Shown piece after piece: positions 25,756-34,738 of a stretch of 48,538 nucleotides of DNA. Every line of letters starts with the position of its first letter. The first letter of the stretch is position 1. Source of the stretch: Scytonema sp. RU_4_4 (GTDB lineage: Bacteria; Cyanobacteriota; Cyanobacteriia; Cyanobacteriales; Nostocaceae); the NCBI GenBank assembly GCA_012031965.1, contig JAAUSC010000027.1:1-48538 (forward strand). Reading direction: 5' to 3'. Position numbers and translations under genes: made by a program. A model generated the notes under the pieces. The model was given only the letters and a program-made list of their open reading frames with translations. It did no database searches and had not been told where the DNA came from.

Positions 25756-26442
25756 ATGTATAAAACTGTTGCTCCAAAATCTCAGACTTTTCCAAATGCT
25801 TTAGTCAGTAGTTTAGTACTAGCTATTATCGGGTGGACTGGCGGCATAAATTCTGCCTATGCTCAACAACAAGACCTTCCTGTCTGTCAACCTCCGAATT
25901 CTGGTGAGTATCTTTTGTTAGTCAGTAGTCCTACACCAGAGAATCAAAAGCAGTTACGTCAAGCCTTACCATCTAGTACTAAGACAACCACCTGTAGATA
26001 TCTCAAAGAGACAGTGACGCGGATTGCTGGATTTACCAAGATAGATGATGCGAATAGTTGGGCAAGGTATATCAAGAATATAGTCGGGTTATCTGCTATA
26101 ATCACGACCCGACCGTCAGAGGTCGCACAGACACAGACCAGGGTGACACAGATACAGACAGATCAGACAGTGAGCTATAAACCCGAACGTTTGGGAGAGG
26201 GTTTGGCTGTCTTGGTAGATTACTATAACCGCCCAGAAATTGCGAACAAAGTGGGGGATGTGGTAGGGGGAGACGTGGGTTTTGTTTCCTACGGACAACG
26301 CCCTTATTTGCTGGCTGTTTATACGACTAATCAAAAAGAAGCATACAGCACACTCAGGAAGCTGAGCGAACGAGGTTTTTTTGCTCTAGTTGTAGATAGT
26401 CGTAAAGTGATGCTACTGCGCTCAACTGTACGTTTGCAGTAG
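25756..26442 (+). CDS. Secreted hypothetical protein
   Basis: 228 residues with a signal peptide: a hydrophobic stretch ALVSSLVLAIIGWTGGI and probable cleavage after SAYA (about residue 36). The mature part seems to hold two related alpha/beta units: GEYLLLVSSPTPENQKQLRQ ... IAGFTKIDDANSWARYI and RPYLLAVYTTNQKEAYSTLR. These recall SPOR-like repeats, but the match is weak. Heptamer-type ATTAGTC repeats lie upstream (25662-25695). Periplasmic or cell-wall role is a guess. Confidence 0.6.
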   Translation: MYKTVAPKSQTFPNALVSSLVLAIIGWTGGINSAYAQQQDLPVCQPPNSGEYLLLVSSPTPENQKQLRQALPSSTKTTTCRYLKETVTRIAGFTKIDDANSWARYIKNIVGLSAIITTRPSEVAQTQTRVTQIQTDQTVSYKPERLGEGLAVLVDYYNRPEIANKVGDVVGGDVGFVSYGQRPYLLAVYTTNQKEAYSTLRKLSERGFFALVVDSRKVMLLRSTVRLQ

Positions 26443-26475
26443 CCCTCAGTAAAATGCAGTCACTTTTTTGGCTGG

Positions 26476-26949
26476 TTATGGACTGACAACTAATACGCCG
26501 GTTGACTTAGCCAACCATGAGATAGTTATACCCAATGCTGAGCCAACAATGACCTGGACAGGTGTGTGTCCTAGTAATTCTTTGAGGCGATCGCCATCAA
26601 ACTCTGGGTGTTCGTGAAACAATTCATCAATCATCTGATTAAGGATACGGGCTTGCTTTCCAGCAGCTTGACGAACTCCAGCAGCATCATACATGACAAT
26701 AATGGCAAAAACCATTGCCACTGCAAATTCCGGAGAAGCCCAACCAAGAGTTTGCCCGACTCCAGTTGCAAGAGCTGTGACCAATGCAGAATGAGCACTG
26801 GGCATACCTCCAGTTGTGACTAAAACACTGACATTTACTTTACGATTCTTGACTAGCTCGATGACAAGCTTTAATGCTTGAGCCATCAAACAAGCTCCCA
26901 CAGCAACCCACAACACTCGGTTGTCTAATATATCACCTATGTCCTGCAT
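26476..26949 (-). CDS. Divergent PAP2 family membrane protein
   Basis: A 157-residue membrane protein of the divergent PAP2 / acid phosphatase-vanadium haloperoxidase-related family. The conserved TTGGMPSAHSALVTALATGVG (residues about 45-65) includes the PSAHS phosphatase-type motif, followed by IVMYDAAGVRQAAGKQARIL. Several hydrophobic helices. It lies downstream of crtE on the same strand (134 bases apart), an order often seen in Nostocales, which might hint at prenyl-diphosphate phosphatase activity; this is inference only. Confidence 0.85.
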   Translation of the reverse strand: MQDIGDILDNRVLWVAVGACLMAQALKLVIELVKNRKVNVSVLVTTGGMPSAHSALVTALATGVGQTLGWASPEFAVAMVFAIIVMYDAAGVRQAAGKQARILNQMIDELFHEHPEFDGDRLKELLGHTPVQVIVGSALGITISWLAKSTGVLVVSP

Positions 26950-27083
26950 GCTATTTTGATGAAATGAGAAGTTATGAATTCTGAATGATGAATTATAAAA
27001 AGAGATATGAATTATGAATGATAAATTATAAAATGTAAAGCAGCCCCGTCTTTATCATTCATCATTCATCATTCATTCTTTGT

Positions 27084-28010
27084 TTAATGCTTACGACTGG
27101 TGATAAAGTGTGCTAATTCCTTTAAGGGCAAAGCTTTATCTCCGAAAGGTTCTAATTCTGCACAAGCATGCTCAATGAGTTGTTGAGCCTTTTGTTTTGA
27201 TTCTTGGAGTCCCCAAAGGCTGGGATAAGTCACTTTTTGAGCCTGTTGGTCTTTTCCAGCAGTTTTGCCCAATTGCTCGTCGGTTTGAGTGATATCTAGA
27301 ATGTCATCAATAATTTGGAAGGCAAGCCCAATGTTTTGAGAATAGCGAGACAGTCGCTGTACGTCTTCAGATGATGCTCCTGCTATGATCCCACCACAAA
27401 CAACGCAAGCTTCTAAAAGAGCACCTGTTTTGTGGTTATGAATGAAATTCAACGTTTCTAGGGAAATATCTGTCTTTCCTTCTGATTCTAAATCAAGCAC
27501 TTGACCACCAACCAAGCCTGTCGCTCCTGTGGCGCGACCCAAATGAGCAATGACCTGCACAACTCGCTCCAGTGGTACATTCTGAGTATGAGTGACCACA
27601 TACTCAAATGCGTAAGCTAACAAGCCATCCCCAGCTAAAATTGCAATATCTTCACCATAAACTTTGTGATTTGTCAACTTACCCCGACGGTAATCGTCAT
27701 TATCCATTGCTGGTAAGTCGTCGTGAATCAGCGACATTGTGTGGATCATCTCCACAGCACAAGCGGTCGCAAGTGCCATTTCGATGGTACCGCCCATCAT
27801 CTCACAACTAGCAAGGCAAAGAATCGGGCGTAAACGCTTACCTCCTGCCATGAGCGAATAGCGCATTGCTTCATAAATCTTTTCTGGATAACTTATAGGA
27901 ATAGCTTTATCCAAAGCAACTTCACAAAGCTTTTGTCGATCTTTAAGATAGGCTCGTAGGTCAAATTTGACTTCTTCTGGAGTTTTTTGAATGTTATCAG
28001 CTGCTACCAT
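27084..28010 (-). CDS. crtE: Geranylgeranyl/farnesyl diphosphate synthase
   Basis: Trans-prenyltransferase building C15-C20 diphosphates from IPP and DMAPP for carotenoids and phytol. 308 residues. First Asp-rich motif DDLPAMDND (D97, D98, D103), second motif [10 protein letters not shown], and GGKRLRP and [11 protein letters not shown] for substrate binding. Two residues between the aspartate pairs of the first motif (LPAM) mark a bacterial type II enzyme. Lies 210 bases downstream of folD, same strand. Product chain length is not readable with certainty; GGPP is usual for cyanobacterial CrtE. Confidence 0.94.
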   Translation of the reverse strand: MVAADNIQKTPEEVKFDLRAYLKDRQKLCEVALDKAIPISYPEKIYEAMRYSLMAGGKRLRPILCLASCEMMGGTIEMALATACAVEMIHTMSLIHDDLPAMDNDDYRRGKLTNHKVYGEDIAILAGDGLLAYAFEYVVTHTQNVPLERVVQVIAHLGRATGATGLVGGQVLDLESEGKTDISLETLNFIHNHKTGALLEACVVCGGIIAGASSEDVQRLSRYSQNIGLAFQIIDDILDITQTDEQLGKTAGKDQQAQKVTYPSLWGLQESKQKAQQLIEHACAELEPFGDKALPLKELAHFITSRKH

Positions 28011-28220
28011 CCCTAAATTCCCTAAGTTGTGTTATACACGTAACAATTTTACGGGAAAGAGTCACCCCCCTTCGCTTAATTCAAAATTCAAAATTATAAA
28101 TTCCATCCGGAAGAATTATTTTGTGGAATTTGGAATTTGGAACTTTGAATGTTTGAGTGCTCGTGGGTCATTCGCCATTAGTCATTTGTTATATTTTTGC
28201 CAAAGGACAAAGGACAATTC

Positions 28221-29099
28221 CTAACGATGGGAGCGTTGGCTATAACTATTCACCGTATTTTGTAGCAATATGGCTACAGTCATCGGACCAACACCACCGG
28301 GAACTGGTGTGAGAAATTCGGCAACACCAACAGTTGACTCAAAATGGACATCGCCAACTATGCGACTATTGCCGCTTGAGTCTATAACACGATTTATCCC
28401 CACATCTACCACAACAGCACCCGGTTTCACCATGTCAGCAGTCATAAATTCTGGACGACCTACTGCTGCAATTAGAATATCAGCATTTGTGGTGATAGAC
28501 TCTAAAGAGTGCGATCGCGAATGAGCAACAGTCACAGTCGCATCTGCCTCTAGCAACATCAAGGCAAGTGGTTTGCCTACCAAAATACTGCGTCCCACCA
28601 CCACCGCGTGTTTTCCCCTCAAAGGAATTGCATATTCCTGCAACAACCGCATGATCCCAGCTGGAGTGCAACTGCGTAAACCAGGTTCTCCTCGCACGAG
28701 TCGCCCTAAGTTCACTGGGTGCAATCCATCAACGTCTTTGTCTGGCACTATTTGATGCAAAAGCGCTACAGCATCCAAGTGGTTGGGTAGGGGTAATTGC
28801 ACGAGAATACCATCCACCCTTTCATCATAATTGAGTGCAGCAATCACTTCTTCTAGTTCTGCTTGAGTGGTTTGTGTGGGAAAATGCTTGCCAAAAGAGG
28901 CAATACCCACTTTTTGGCAAGCTCGTTCTTTACCACGTACGTAAGCGGCTGACGCTGGGTTATCACCCACCATCAGTACTGCTAAACCTGGCGGGCGTCC
29001 TATTTGGGGTTGCAACTGTGTAATCGCAGCAGAAAGTTCTTGCTGAATTTTGTTAGCTAAAGCTTTACCATCAAGAAGTTTGGCTGTTTTTGCTTCCAT
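28221..29099 (-). CDS. folD: Methylenetetrahydrofolate dehydrogenase/cyclohydrolase
   Basis: Bifunctional FolD interconverts 5,10-methylene- and 10-formyl-tetrahydrofolate with NADP. 292 residues from [20 protein letters not shown] (29099); an ATG at 29111 adds four residues. Motifs: [16 protein letters not shown] (catalytic lysine region), [39 protein letters not shown] (NADP loop) and [13 protein letters not shown]. It heads the folD-crtE-PAP2-like row. The region upstream, 29112-29470, is shared divergently with the next gene. Confidence 0.95.
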   Translation of the reverse strand: MEAKTAKLLDGKALANKIQQELSAAITQLQPQIGRPPGLAVLMVGDNPASAAYVRGKERACQKVGIASFGKHFPTQTTQAELEEVIAALNYDERVDGILVQLPLPNHLDAVALLHQIVPDKDVDGLHPVNLGRLVRGEPGLRSCTPAGIMRLLQEYAIPLRGKHAVVVGRSILVGKPLALMLLEADATVTVAHSRSHSLESITTNADILIAAVGRPEFMTADMVKPGAVVVDVGINRVIDSSGNSRIVGDVHFESTVGVAEFLTPVPGGVGPMTVAILLQNTVNSYSQRSHR

Positions 29100-29470
29100 T
29101 AAAACTCCCATAAGTACGCTACGCCTTGACGTTGCTGTCTAATGCTTTGTTCAAAAAACAGCAAAACCACATTCTTTATCTTCTCAGATTGGTTGTCTAA
29201 GAAGACTTCATAAACCAAAATTGATTAATGTTCCTTAGTCATGAAATATTTTATTTGAAAAATAAAAATAGTCAGATTGCAACCTTAACCCCAATCGTAC
29301 ACAGAATTTCTTCTAAATTCTGATTGAAACTCTAAGTATTTTGGCTCTGTGCTTTTGAGTTATTTCTGAAGGGTTCTTGATACTGAAAGATCAAGTATTG
29401 ATAATCACTCGTTAAATGAAAATTGCCACAACCCAAACACCGATGTCAAAATTTGCGAGTGGAGGTACTC

Positions 29471-29881
29471 ATGATGCAACAAGTAAAAAATTCAAACTTC
29501 TCGGTTTTAGATAACCACGGCGTGGTCGCACTCATACGCTTGGGATTAACCTTTTTCCTTCTCGTAGGACTACTAAGTTGTGGTAACTTAGGGTACTTGG
29601 GCATAAATGCCATAGGAGCCAACATCACCCAAATTCAGGACTTGAAACCACAGCAGAACGATAGGACTACAGTCTACGTACAAGGTAAGGTCGAAAAGCG
29701 AGTTCCGCTTTTGAGTAAATATGCATATCAAATTAATGATTCGACAGGGAAAATTTGGGTTGTTACCAATCAAACTGGTCTACGTGAAGGAGCACAAGTG
29801 GTCATTAAGGGTAAAGTTCACTACCCAAGTATTCCTTTAGGAGGCAAAGAATACGGAGAAGTTTATCTTGAGGAGGAGTAA
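29471..29881 (+). CDS. Putative lipoprotein with OB-fold-like domain
   Basis: 136 residues from the ATG at 29471, which has GTGGAGGTACTC just upstream; a longer frame starts at 29423. A hydrophobic segment (ALIRLGLTFFLLVGLLSCGN) ends in a lipobox-like LLSC. The rest, with TTVYVQGKVEKRVPLLSKYA, YQINDSTGKIWVVTNQ and GAQVVIKGKVHYPSIPLGGK, has the beta pattern of a small OB-fold domain. Likely anchored in the membrane facing the periplasm; function unknown. Confidence 0.6.
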   Translation: MMQQVKNSNFSVLDNHGVVALIRLGLTFFLLVGLLSCGNLGYLGINAIGANITQIQDLKPQQNDRTTVYVQGKVEKRVPLLSKYAYQINDSTGKIWVVTNQTGLREGAQVVIKGKVHYPSIPLGGKEYGEVYLEEE

Positions 29882-29910
29882 TCATTAGAACATCGACCAA
29901 TCATTAAACG

Positions 29911-29936
29911 GGAGCTTCTTTGATTTAGAAGCTTCC
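29911..29936 (+). terminator. Hairpin after the OB-fold lipoprotein gene
   Basis: Stem GGAGCTTCT/AGAAGCTTCC with a TTGATTT loop, 29 bases after the stop codon. No clear T-run follows, so it may be a stabilising hairpin rather than a strict terminator. Confidence 0.4.
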
Positions 29937-30303
29937 AGCAAGATCACTAGAGAAAGCCGATCACTCTCTCGCGTCATTAAACTTTATTTTTTCTTTAGTA
30001 TTTTTTGTATGTATCTGCTGTATCGTACAAAGTCACATTCTCAAGAGCGTTGCTTTAGAGACGACTGGGATAGACTTTAGATAGAGAAAGAAACAATGTT
30101 TCATAAGTTTTTGGTTCTATTGATGAGCTCCCTTTTCATAAAGCAATAATTCTGGTTTCAAGGCAGGGTTATTTTTTGTCTTCCAATTCACTAGGAAAGT
30201 GATTCACAAATAGTAGAGAATACAAAACTGTGCGGGTTGTTGAGAAGGAAATAACCCTGATTTTAAATAGACCAAAAGTGTTTGAAATTTGGAGAAAAAG
30301 CTT
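29937..30303. other. Gene-free stretch upstream of the BON gene
   Basis: AT-rich, no ORF with family support. An AATAACCCT / AGGGTTATT inverted pair (about 30164-30172 and 30251-30259) could form a long-range hairpin. The promoter of the BON gene probably lies here. Confidence 0.4.
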
Positions 30304-30651
30304 ATGGGTTGGTTACAAAGACTTTTTGGCCAGGAAAAGCCTGCAGATGCTCAAGTGAACCCCGAGCCAGCAGCAATGTCTAAGGGAACAGGCGGAGAAA
30401 CCATTCCTCCAGAGCGATTAGGGTTAAATGGAGAGTATGACCAGAGTGGTTTAGCAAAGCGGGTTGCTTTAGCATTTGATCTAGACTCCTCTTTTGATGA
30501 TATTGACACTTTGTACGTAGCACAACTAGGCAGCACGGTTGTACTCAAAGGATCTGTTCTTGATCAAGCAACTCTCGACCAAATGGTAGAGATTGCGAGT
30601 GGTGTAACTGGTGCAACAGACGTACAGACTGACCAAGTGAGTGTTGGTTAA
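30304..30651 (+). CDS. BON domain protein
   Basis: 115 residues from ATG 30304 (MGWLQRLFGQEKPADAQVNP), with GGAGAAAAAG upstream. After a linker, a single BON domain runs from about residue 48 to the end: SGLAKRVALAFDLDSSFDDI, YVAQLGSTVVLKGSVLDQAT and VTGATDVQTDQVSV. BON domains bind phospholipids or stabilise envelope proteins; the classic conserved glycine is present (VVLKGSV). There is no signal peptide, so it is probably cytoplasmic or associated with a membrane face. The following lipoprotein gene is 50 bases downstream. Confidence 0.8.
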   Translation: MGWLQRLFGQEKPADAQVNPEPAAMSKGTGGETIPPERLGLNGEYDQSGLAKRVALAFDLDSSFDDIDTLYVAQLGSTVVLKGSVLDQATLDQMVEIASGVTGATDVQTDQVSVG

Positions 30652-30701
30652 ACAGTCTTTAGAAGCGTTTCACTTTTGAATTTCGCTAAGAAAAACAAGC
30701 T

Positions 30702-31127
30702 ATGAAAAATCTATTGCGACATCGATGGACGATTTCCATCACACTGTTGACTATCTTAGCCCTCTCGGGTTGTGGGCAAAAACCTGACGAGTCCGCCAAA
30801 GTTCCTCCATCTAGCGAATATGGCGCGTCTACATCTACAACAGCTCCATCTCCTGTGACTGCTACTGCGACGAGTCCTGGAAAAGATACAACGACAAAAA
30901 CTTCTTCAACCGAGGGGACACTATCGGCTGAAGCTCAGAAGTTAGGTACTAAGCCCGAAGGAGAAACCACCTGTCCCAGCAAAGCTCCTGTTAAGGGCGT
31001 AGTCACTCAAAAGCGGGGTAACATATATCGTGCTCCCAAGTCACCTGATTACGAAAAGGTCAAGCCAAGTATCTGCTTTGCAGATGTAGCAACCGCTGAA
31101 AAGGCTGGCTTTAGTGCTCCCAAGTAG
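30702..31127 (+). CDS. Putative lipoprotein, Thr/Ser/Pro-rich
   Basis: 141 residues. Signal with lipobox: WTISITLLTILALSGCGQKP (LSGC, cysteine about 25). Then a Ser/Thr/Pro-rich linker to about residue 85, then a small domain with GETTCPSKAPVKGVVTQKRG, NIYRAPKSPDYEKVKPSICF and ADVATAEKAGFSAPK. The end resembles the short IY...P.Y.KV.P..CF.....A..AGF module found at the end of some secreted nucleases and DNA-binding proteins. Function unknown. A clear rho-independent terminator follows. Confidence 0.65.
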   Translation: MKNLLRHRWTISITLLTILALSGCGQKPDESAKVPPSSEYGASTSTTAPSPVTATATSPGKDTTTKTSSTEGTLSAEAQKLGTKPEGETTCPSKAPVKGVVTQKRGNIYRAPKSPDYEKVKPSICFADVATAEKAGFSAPK

Positions 31128-31157
31128 TATGACCAAGTAATATGACGACATAAGATT

Positions 31158-31186
31158 AAAAGCCCTTGCTGTGCAAGGGCTTTTTC
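31158..31186 (+). terminator. Rho-independent terminator
   Basis: Stem AAAGCCCTTGC/GCAAGGGCTTT with a TGT loop followed by TTTTT, 31 bases after the lipoprotein stop. A textbook intrinsic terminator, also usable weakly in the other direction. Confidence 0.9.
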
Positions 31187-31261
31187 AAGAGTTTAAGTTT
31201 TCGCGTTAGTCATGGGTTAAATGATCATCGCAAAAAACTCCATAGGTTGTTTGCTAATAGT

Positions 31262-31478
31262 AATGAAGGTGAAAGACCCGTTTAAGACCTCGCAGTTCTG
31301 CTCTACCTGCAACAGATGGGACAGACGAAACCGAAAAGGTGATAGGTTCAAGTGTGTTCATTGTGGCTACCAATCTCATGCTGACCACAATGCGGCTCAC
31401 AACCTGGAGCTTTTAGGTACGGCGGGAGTTTATGGTCTCCGTTCCTACTTAAGTTCAAAACGTCAAAGTTTTGGATAA
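31262..31478 (+). pseudogene. TnpB remnant (IS200/IS605), zinc ribbon and C-terminus
   Basis: Only the C-terminal end of a TnpB-type RNA-guided nuclease remains: DPFKTSQFCSTCNRWDRRNR, then FKCVHCGYQSHADHNAAHNL. The CxxC...CxxC zinc ribbon is intact, and the ADHNAAHNL segment carries the last RuvC aspartate. Everything upstream (the rest of RuvC and the recognition lobe) is missing, and the TSQxCSxC context starts almost at the beginning. No tnpA is visible. It sits right after a terminator; I see no clear omega-RNA guide end. A decayed insertion, not a working gene. Confidence 0.8.
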
Positions 31479-31534
31479 CCATGAAGTGACAATGTTTATC
31501 CGAAACGGGTAAATAATAATAAGCAGGAGTGAAG

Positions 31535-31999
31535 ATGACTATCCAAGTGGCGATCGCCATTCTCTACCAAAAAGACAAGTTTCTCATGCAGTTGCGGGAT
31601 AATAACCCTAATATTCTCTATCCTGGTCACTGGGCACTGTTTGGTGGACACATCGAACTTGGAGAAACTCCAGAGGTTGCAGTACAAAGGGAAATTTTAG
31701 AAGAAATCGGCTACACTTTACCATCAACATTTTCCAAATTTGGCTGTTATCCCGATGAAAGAGTCTTTCGTCATGTCTTCTGCGCACCACTCACAGTCGA
31801 ACTCAATCAACTCGTTCTCAACGAAGGTTGGGATATGGGCTTAATGACACCAGAAGACATTCGCCTGGGTGTGAGTTATTCAGCTGTATCAACAGACGTG
31901 CGACCCCTCGGACCTGTGCATCAGAGGATTTTGTTAGATTTTATGGAGAGACAGGATAAATTATTTCATGACTCAATTGTTCTTCTGACTAATGACTAA
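31535..31999 (+). CDS. NUDIX hydrolase
   Basis: 154 residues from ATG 31535, with AGGAG about six bases upstream (a GTG at 31529 is also in frame). The Nudix box GGHIELGETPEVAVQREILEEIGY (about residues 37-60) fits GX5EX7REUXEEXGU fully. The family hydrolyses nucleoside diphosphates linked to other groups; substrate unknown. Its TAA overlaps the ATG of the next gene by one base, so the two are coupled. Confidence 0.9.
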   Translation: MTIQVAIAILYQKDKFLMQLRDNNPNILYPGHWALFGGHIELGETPEVAVQREILEEIGYTLPSTFSKFGCYPDERVFRHVFCAPLTVELNQLVLNEGWDMGLMTPEDIRLGVSYSAVSTDVRPLGPVHQRILLDFMERQDKLFHDSIVLLTND

Positions 32000-33099
32000 T
32001 GACTAACTACAAACTACCGCGATGGTTAAGTTTGAGCCTAGCATTTCCTCTCGCTATACTCAACGCTTGGGTATTGCTTCAGGTTGTACACTATTTTCAA
32101 CCTTTAGTCAGTATCTTTGTCGCCGCCAGTTTGCTGGCTTTTGTTTTAGACTATCCAATTCGATTTTTCCAGCAACAAGGGATAAAACGCTACTTCGCTG
32201 CAGGAAGTGTGTTGTTGTTAGCTATAGTCATTGTTGTAGCTTTGACTCTCACCTTAGTTCCCCTGATTCTGCAACAGCTCAATGAACTAGCTAATTTTTT
32301 GCCAAGTTGGATTGATTCTGGAACGCAACAACTTCAAGCTTTCCAAAACTGGGCTGCAACTCAACAACTTCCCGTGAATTTGAGTGGCTTATTGACTCAA
32401 CAGTTAGACAAATTATCCAATCAACTTCAATCTTTTACTGGTCAAGTTCTTAGTTTTGCCGTAGATACCATTGGTAGTGTGGTCAATGTGCTGCTGACAG
32501 TCGTACTAACAATCTATTTAGTGTTGAATGGAGAACGTCTTTGGGATGGAATTTTTCAGTGGTTTCCACGTCATGTTGGTTCGCAAGTACGACAATTGGT
32601 GCGTGAAGACTTTCAAAATTACTTTATTGGTCAAGCAACATTAGGTGCTTTGCTAGCACTTGCTTTGATACTTGTCTTTTTAGCACTACGAGTTCCTCTG
32701 GCTTTACTTTTTGGCATCATCATTGGATTCTTTTCTTTATTCCCCTTTGGTACAGGTATAGGTATCGGTATAGTCAGTTTGTTGGTCGGATTGCAAAACT
32801 TTTGGTTAGGGGTTGAAGTCCTAGCCGTTACAGTCATGATTGACCAAGTAAATACTAATTTTATTGCTCCTCGTCTTTTAGGGAATTTAACTGGCTTAAA
32901 TCCCGTATGGGTTGTTATTTCACTGCTCTTAGGAACGAAACTGGGAGGACTGCTGGGTTTGTTGGTTGCTATACCCATCGCCAGTTTTATCAAAGATGTA
33001 GCAGATAACTGGCGTGCTGGGGGATTTAATAAGGTAGAAGATGATGTAGAGTCCGAACAAGCAAAATTGGTGAGTGATACAGCAAGAATATACAGCTAA
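31999..33099 (+). CDS. AI-2E family transporter (PerM-like)
   Basis: 366 residues with about eight hydrophobic helices, for example FAAGSVLLLAIVIVVALTLT, VNVLLTVVLTIYLVLNG and LGALLALALILVFLAL. Signature segments SLFPFGTGIGIGIVSLLVGL and PRLLGNLTGLNPVWVVISLL place it in the AI-2E/UPF0118 family, whose members include AI-2 exporters and Na+/H+ antiporters. Starts MTNYKLPRWLSLSLAF, overlapping the Nudix stop. Substrate unknown. Confidence 0.9.
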   Translation: MTNYKLPRWLSLSLAFPLAILNAWVLLQVVHYFQPLVSIFVAASLLAFVLDYPIRFFQQQGIKRYFAAGSVLLLAIVIVVALTLTLVPLILQQLNELANFLPSWIDSGTQQLQAFQNWAATQQLPVNLSGLLTQQLDKLSNQLQSFTGQVLSFAVDTIGSVVNVLLTVVLTIYLVLNGERLWDGIFQWFPRHVGSQVRQLVREDFQNYFIGQATLGALLALALILVFLALRVPLALLFGIIIGFFSLFPFGTGIGIGIVSLLVGLQNFWLGVEVLAVTVMIDQVNTNFIAPRLLGNLTGLNPVWVVISLLLGTKLGGLLGLLVAIPIASFIKDVADNWRAGGFNKVEDDVESEQAKLVSDTARIYS

Positions 33100-33133
33100 A
33101 ATTAAGGACACACGAAGGAAAAGAAAACTAACA

Positions 33134-33379
33134 ATGCTGGCAAGCTATATTGACCAAGCAATGAAACTGGTGGTCTATGAAATTATTGAAGATGATGAAA
33201 CTTACTGGGGTGAAATTCCCCCTTTACAGGGAGTCTGGGCGTGTCATCAATCGCTAGAAGGCTGTAGGCGTGAATTAAGAGAAGTATTAAGCGACTGGTT
33301 GGCGCTGCGATTGCGTTTGGGATTGATGATTCCCGCGATTTCGGGAATCAATCTAAATAAGCTTACTGAACCTGTCTAA
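33134..33379 (+). CDS. HicB-like protein without HicA
   Basis: 81 residues from ATG 33134 (MLASYIDQAMKLVVYEIIED). The segment YWGEIPPLQGVWACHQSLEG with ELREVLSDWLALRLRLG matches the HicB/UPF0150 partial RNase H fold. No HicA toxin (about 60 residues, dsRBD-like) is seen on either side, so it is an orphan antitoxin-like protein or regulator. A longer frame from 33074 overlaps the transporter gene and is less likely. It lies just upstream of the ATPase/PIN pair. Confidence 0.8.
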   Translation: MLASYIDQAMKLVVYEIIEDDETYWGEIPPLQGVWACHQSLEGCRRELREVLSDWLALRLRLGLMIPAISGINLNKLTEPV

Positions 33380-33482
33380 AAATGTCTAGATTAACCCCTG
33401 TTTCTTGGCACAATTTAGCTTAATCTTGAAGAGATAAAACAGTAATAAGAAAAGTCAAGTATTAAAATTTTTGGAGTGGGTC

Positions 33483-34727
33483 ATGCTTAAGCAACTCATC
33501 CTTGAAAATTGGAAAAGTTTCCGTTATGCAGAGCTTCCAATTGACTCACTGACTGTTCTGATTGGTACGAATGCGAGTGGTAAATCTAATGTTGTTGAAG
33601 CTTTGGAATTTCTTCAAAGAATCATTAGGGGCGAGGATATTGAAGCGGCTTTGACAGGAGATAAAACGCTAACCTCTATTAGAGGTGGTGTAGAGTGGGC
33701 TGCACGTCAACCTGAGACTCAGTTTACATTAAAGGCATTGGTTCAAGGTGCAAATGATAAAAACGATTATTTTTTCAGTATCAAAATACAAACACAACCA
33801 TTTATTAATGTTTTAGAAGAATACATAACTCGTCAAGATATTACCGAAAATAATCACTTGAGCAAATTACAAGATTATCTACTGAAATTTACTTTAGGTT
33901 CTAATGGAATTCCCAGTATTTCGGCAATTTTTACAAAAGAGAAAACAAAAATTCCAATCAACCGAAATTTCCATAATCGTGGTTCAATGTTAACTGATTT
34001 AAAAATTCTGAAATTCTCGGATAAGATTAACCATGAAATTCATACAATTATTGATACGCTGGAAAACATTTTTATCCTGAATCCCATTCCCTCTAAAATG
34101 CGGGATTATTCACGTCTTTCTGACACTCTTGAAAGTGATGCTTCAAATATTGCTGGTGTCTTAGCAGCATTGCCTGATGAAAAAAAAGCAGAGATAGAAA
34201 CAACTATTTCTGATTATATTAAGGATTTACCAGAAGGAGACATCAAAAGGATATGGGCAGAAAAAGTCGGTAGGTTTGGCACAGATGCCATGCTCTACTG
34301 TGAAGAACAATGGAAACCAGGTCATATCACAGAAATAGATGCCAGAAGTATGTCCGATGGCACTCTTAGATTTATAGCTATTCTGAGCGCGTTACTCACA
34401 CGACCTGAAGGTAGTCAAATCGTCATTGAAGAAATAGATAACGGACTTCATCCCTCGCGAGCAGAATTACTGGTAAGAATACTGCGAGAGATTGGTGAAA
34501 AAAGAAAAATTGACATATTAATAACAACTCATAATCCCGTTTTGCTTGATGCTTTAGGACCAGAGATAGTACCATTTGTGGTTGTAGCGCATCGAGATTC
34601 TGAAACTGGGGAAAGTAAACTGACTTTGTTAGAAGATGTTCAAAATTTTTCCAAGTTGTTTGCATCCGCTTCTTTGGGTAAGCTCACAACAACTGGTGCA
34701 ATTGAAAGAAGCCTTTCTCGTGGTTAG
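33483..34727 (+). CDS. AAA family (ABC-type, RecF/OLD-like) ATPase
   Basis: 414 residues from ATG 33483 (MLKQLILENWKSFRYAELPI). Walker A GTNASGKSN (about residues 28-36), an ABC-like signature RSMSDGTLRF (about 288-297), Walker B IVIEEIDNGLHPSR (about 313-326) and the switch ITTHNPVLLDALGPE. This is the AAA_21-type layout of SMC-like ATPases common in anti-phage systems. No TOPRIM domain follows. The next gene starts 11 bases after the stop and encodes a PIN-like protein; the two very probably form one unit. A GTG at 33480 or ATG at 33471 are alternatives, but the family start fits 33483. Confidence 0.9.
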   Translation: MLKQLILENWKSFRYAELPIDSLTVLIGTNASGKSNVVEALEFLQRIIRGEDIEAALTGDKTLTSIRGGVEWAARQPETQFTLKALVQGANDKNDYFFSIKIQTQPFINVLEEYITRQDITENNHLSKLQDYLLKFTLGSNGIPSISAIFTKEKTKIPINRNFHNRGSMLTDLKILKFSDKINHEIHTIIDTLENIFILNPIPSKMRDYSRLSDTLESDASNIAGVLAALPDEKKAEIETTISDYIKDLPEGDIKRIWAEKVGRFGTDAMLYCEEQWKPGHITEIDARSMSDGTLRFIAILSALLTRPEGSQIVIEEIDNGLHPSRAELLVRILREIGEKRKIDILITTHNPVLLDALGPEIVPFVVVAHRDSETGESKLTLLEDVQNFSKLFASASLGKLTTTGAIERSLSRG

Positions 34728-34738
34728 GTAACTCAAAT

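Noticed and set aside
31262-31478. A working TnpB guide nuclease
   Set aside because: Most of the catalytic domain is missing; only the zinc ribbon end is left.
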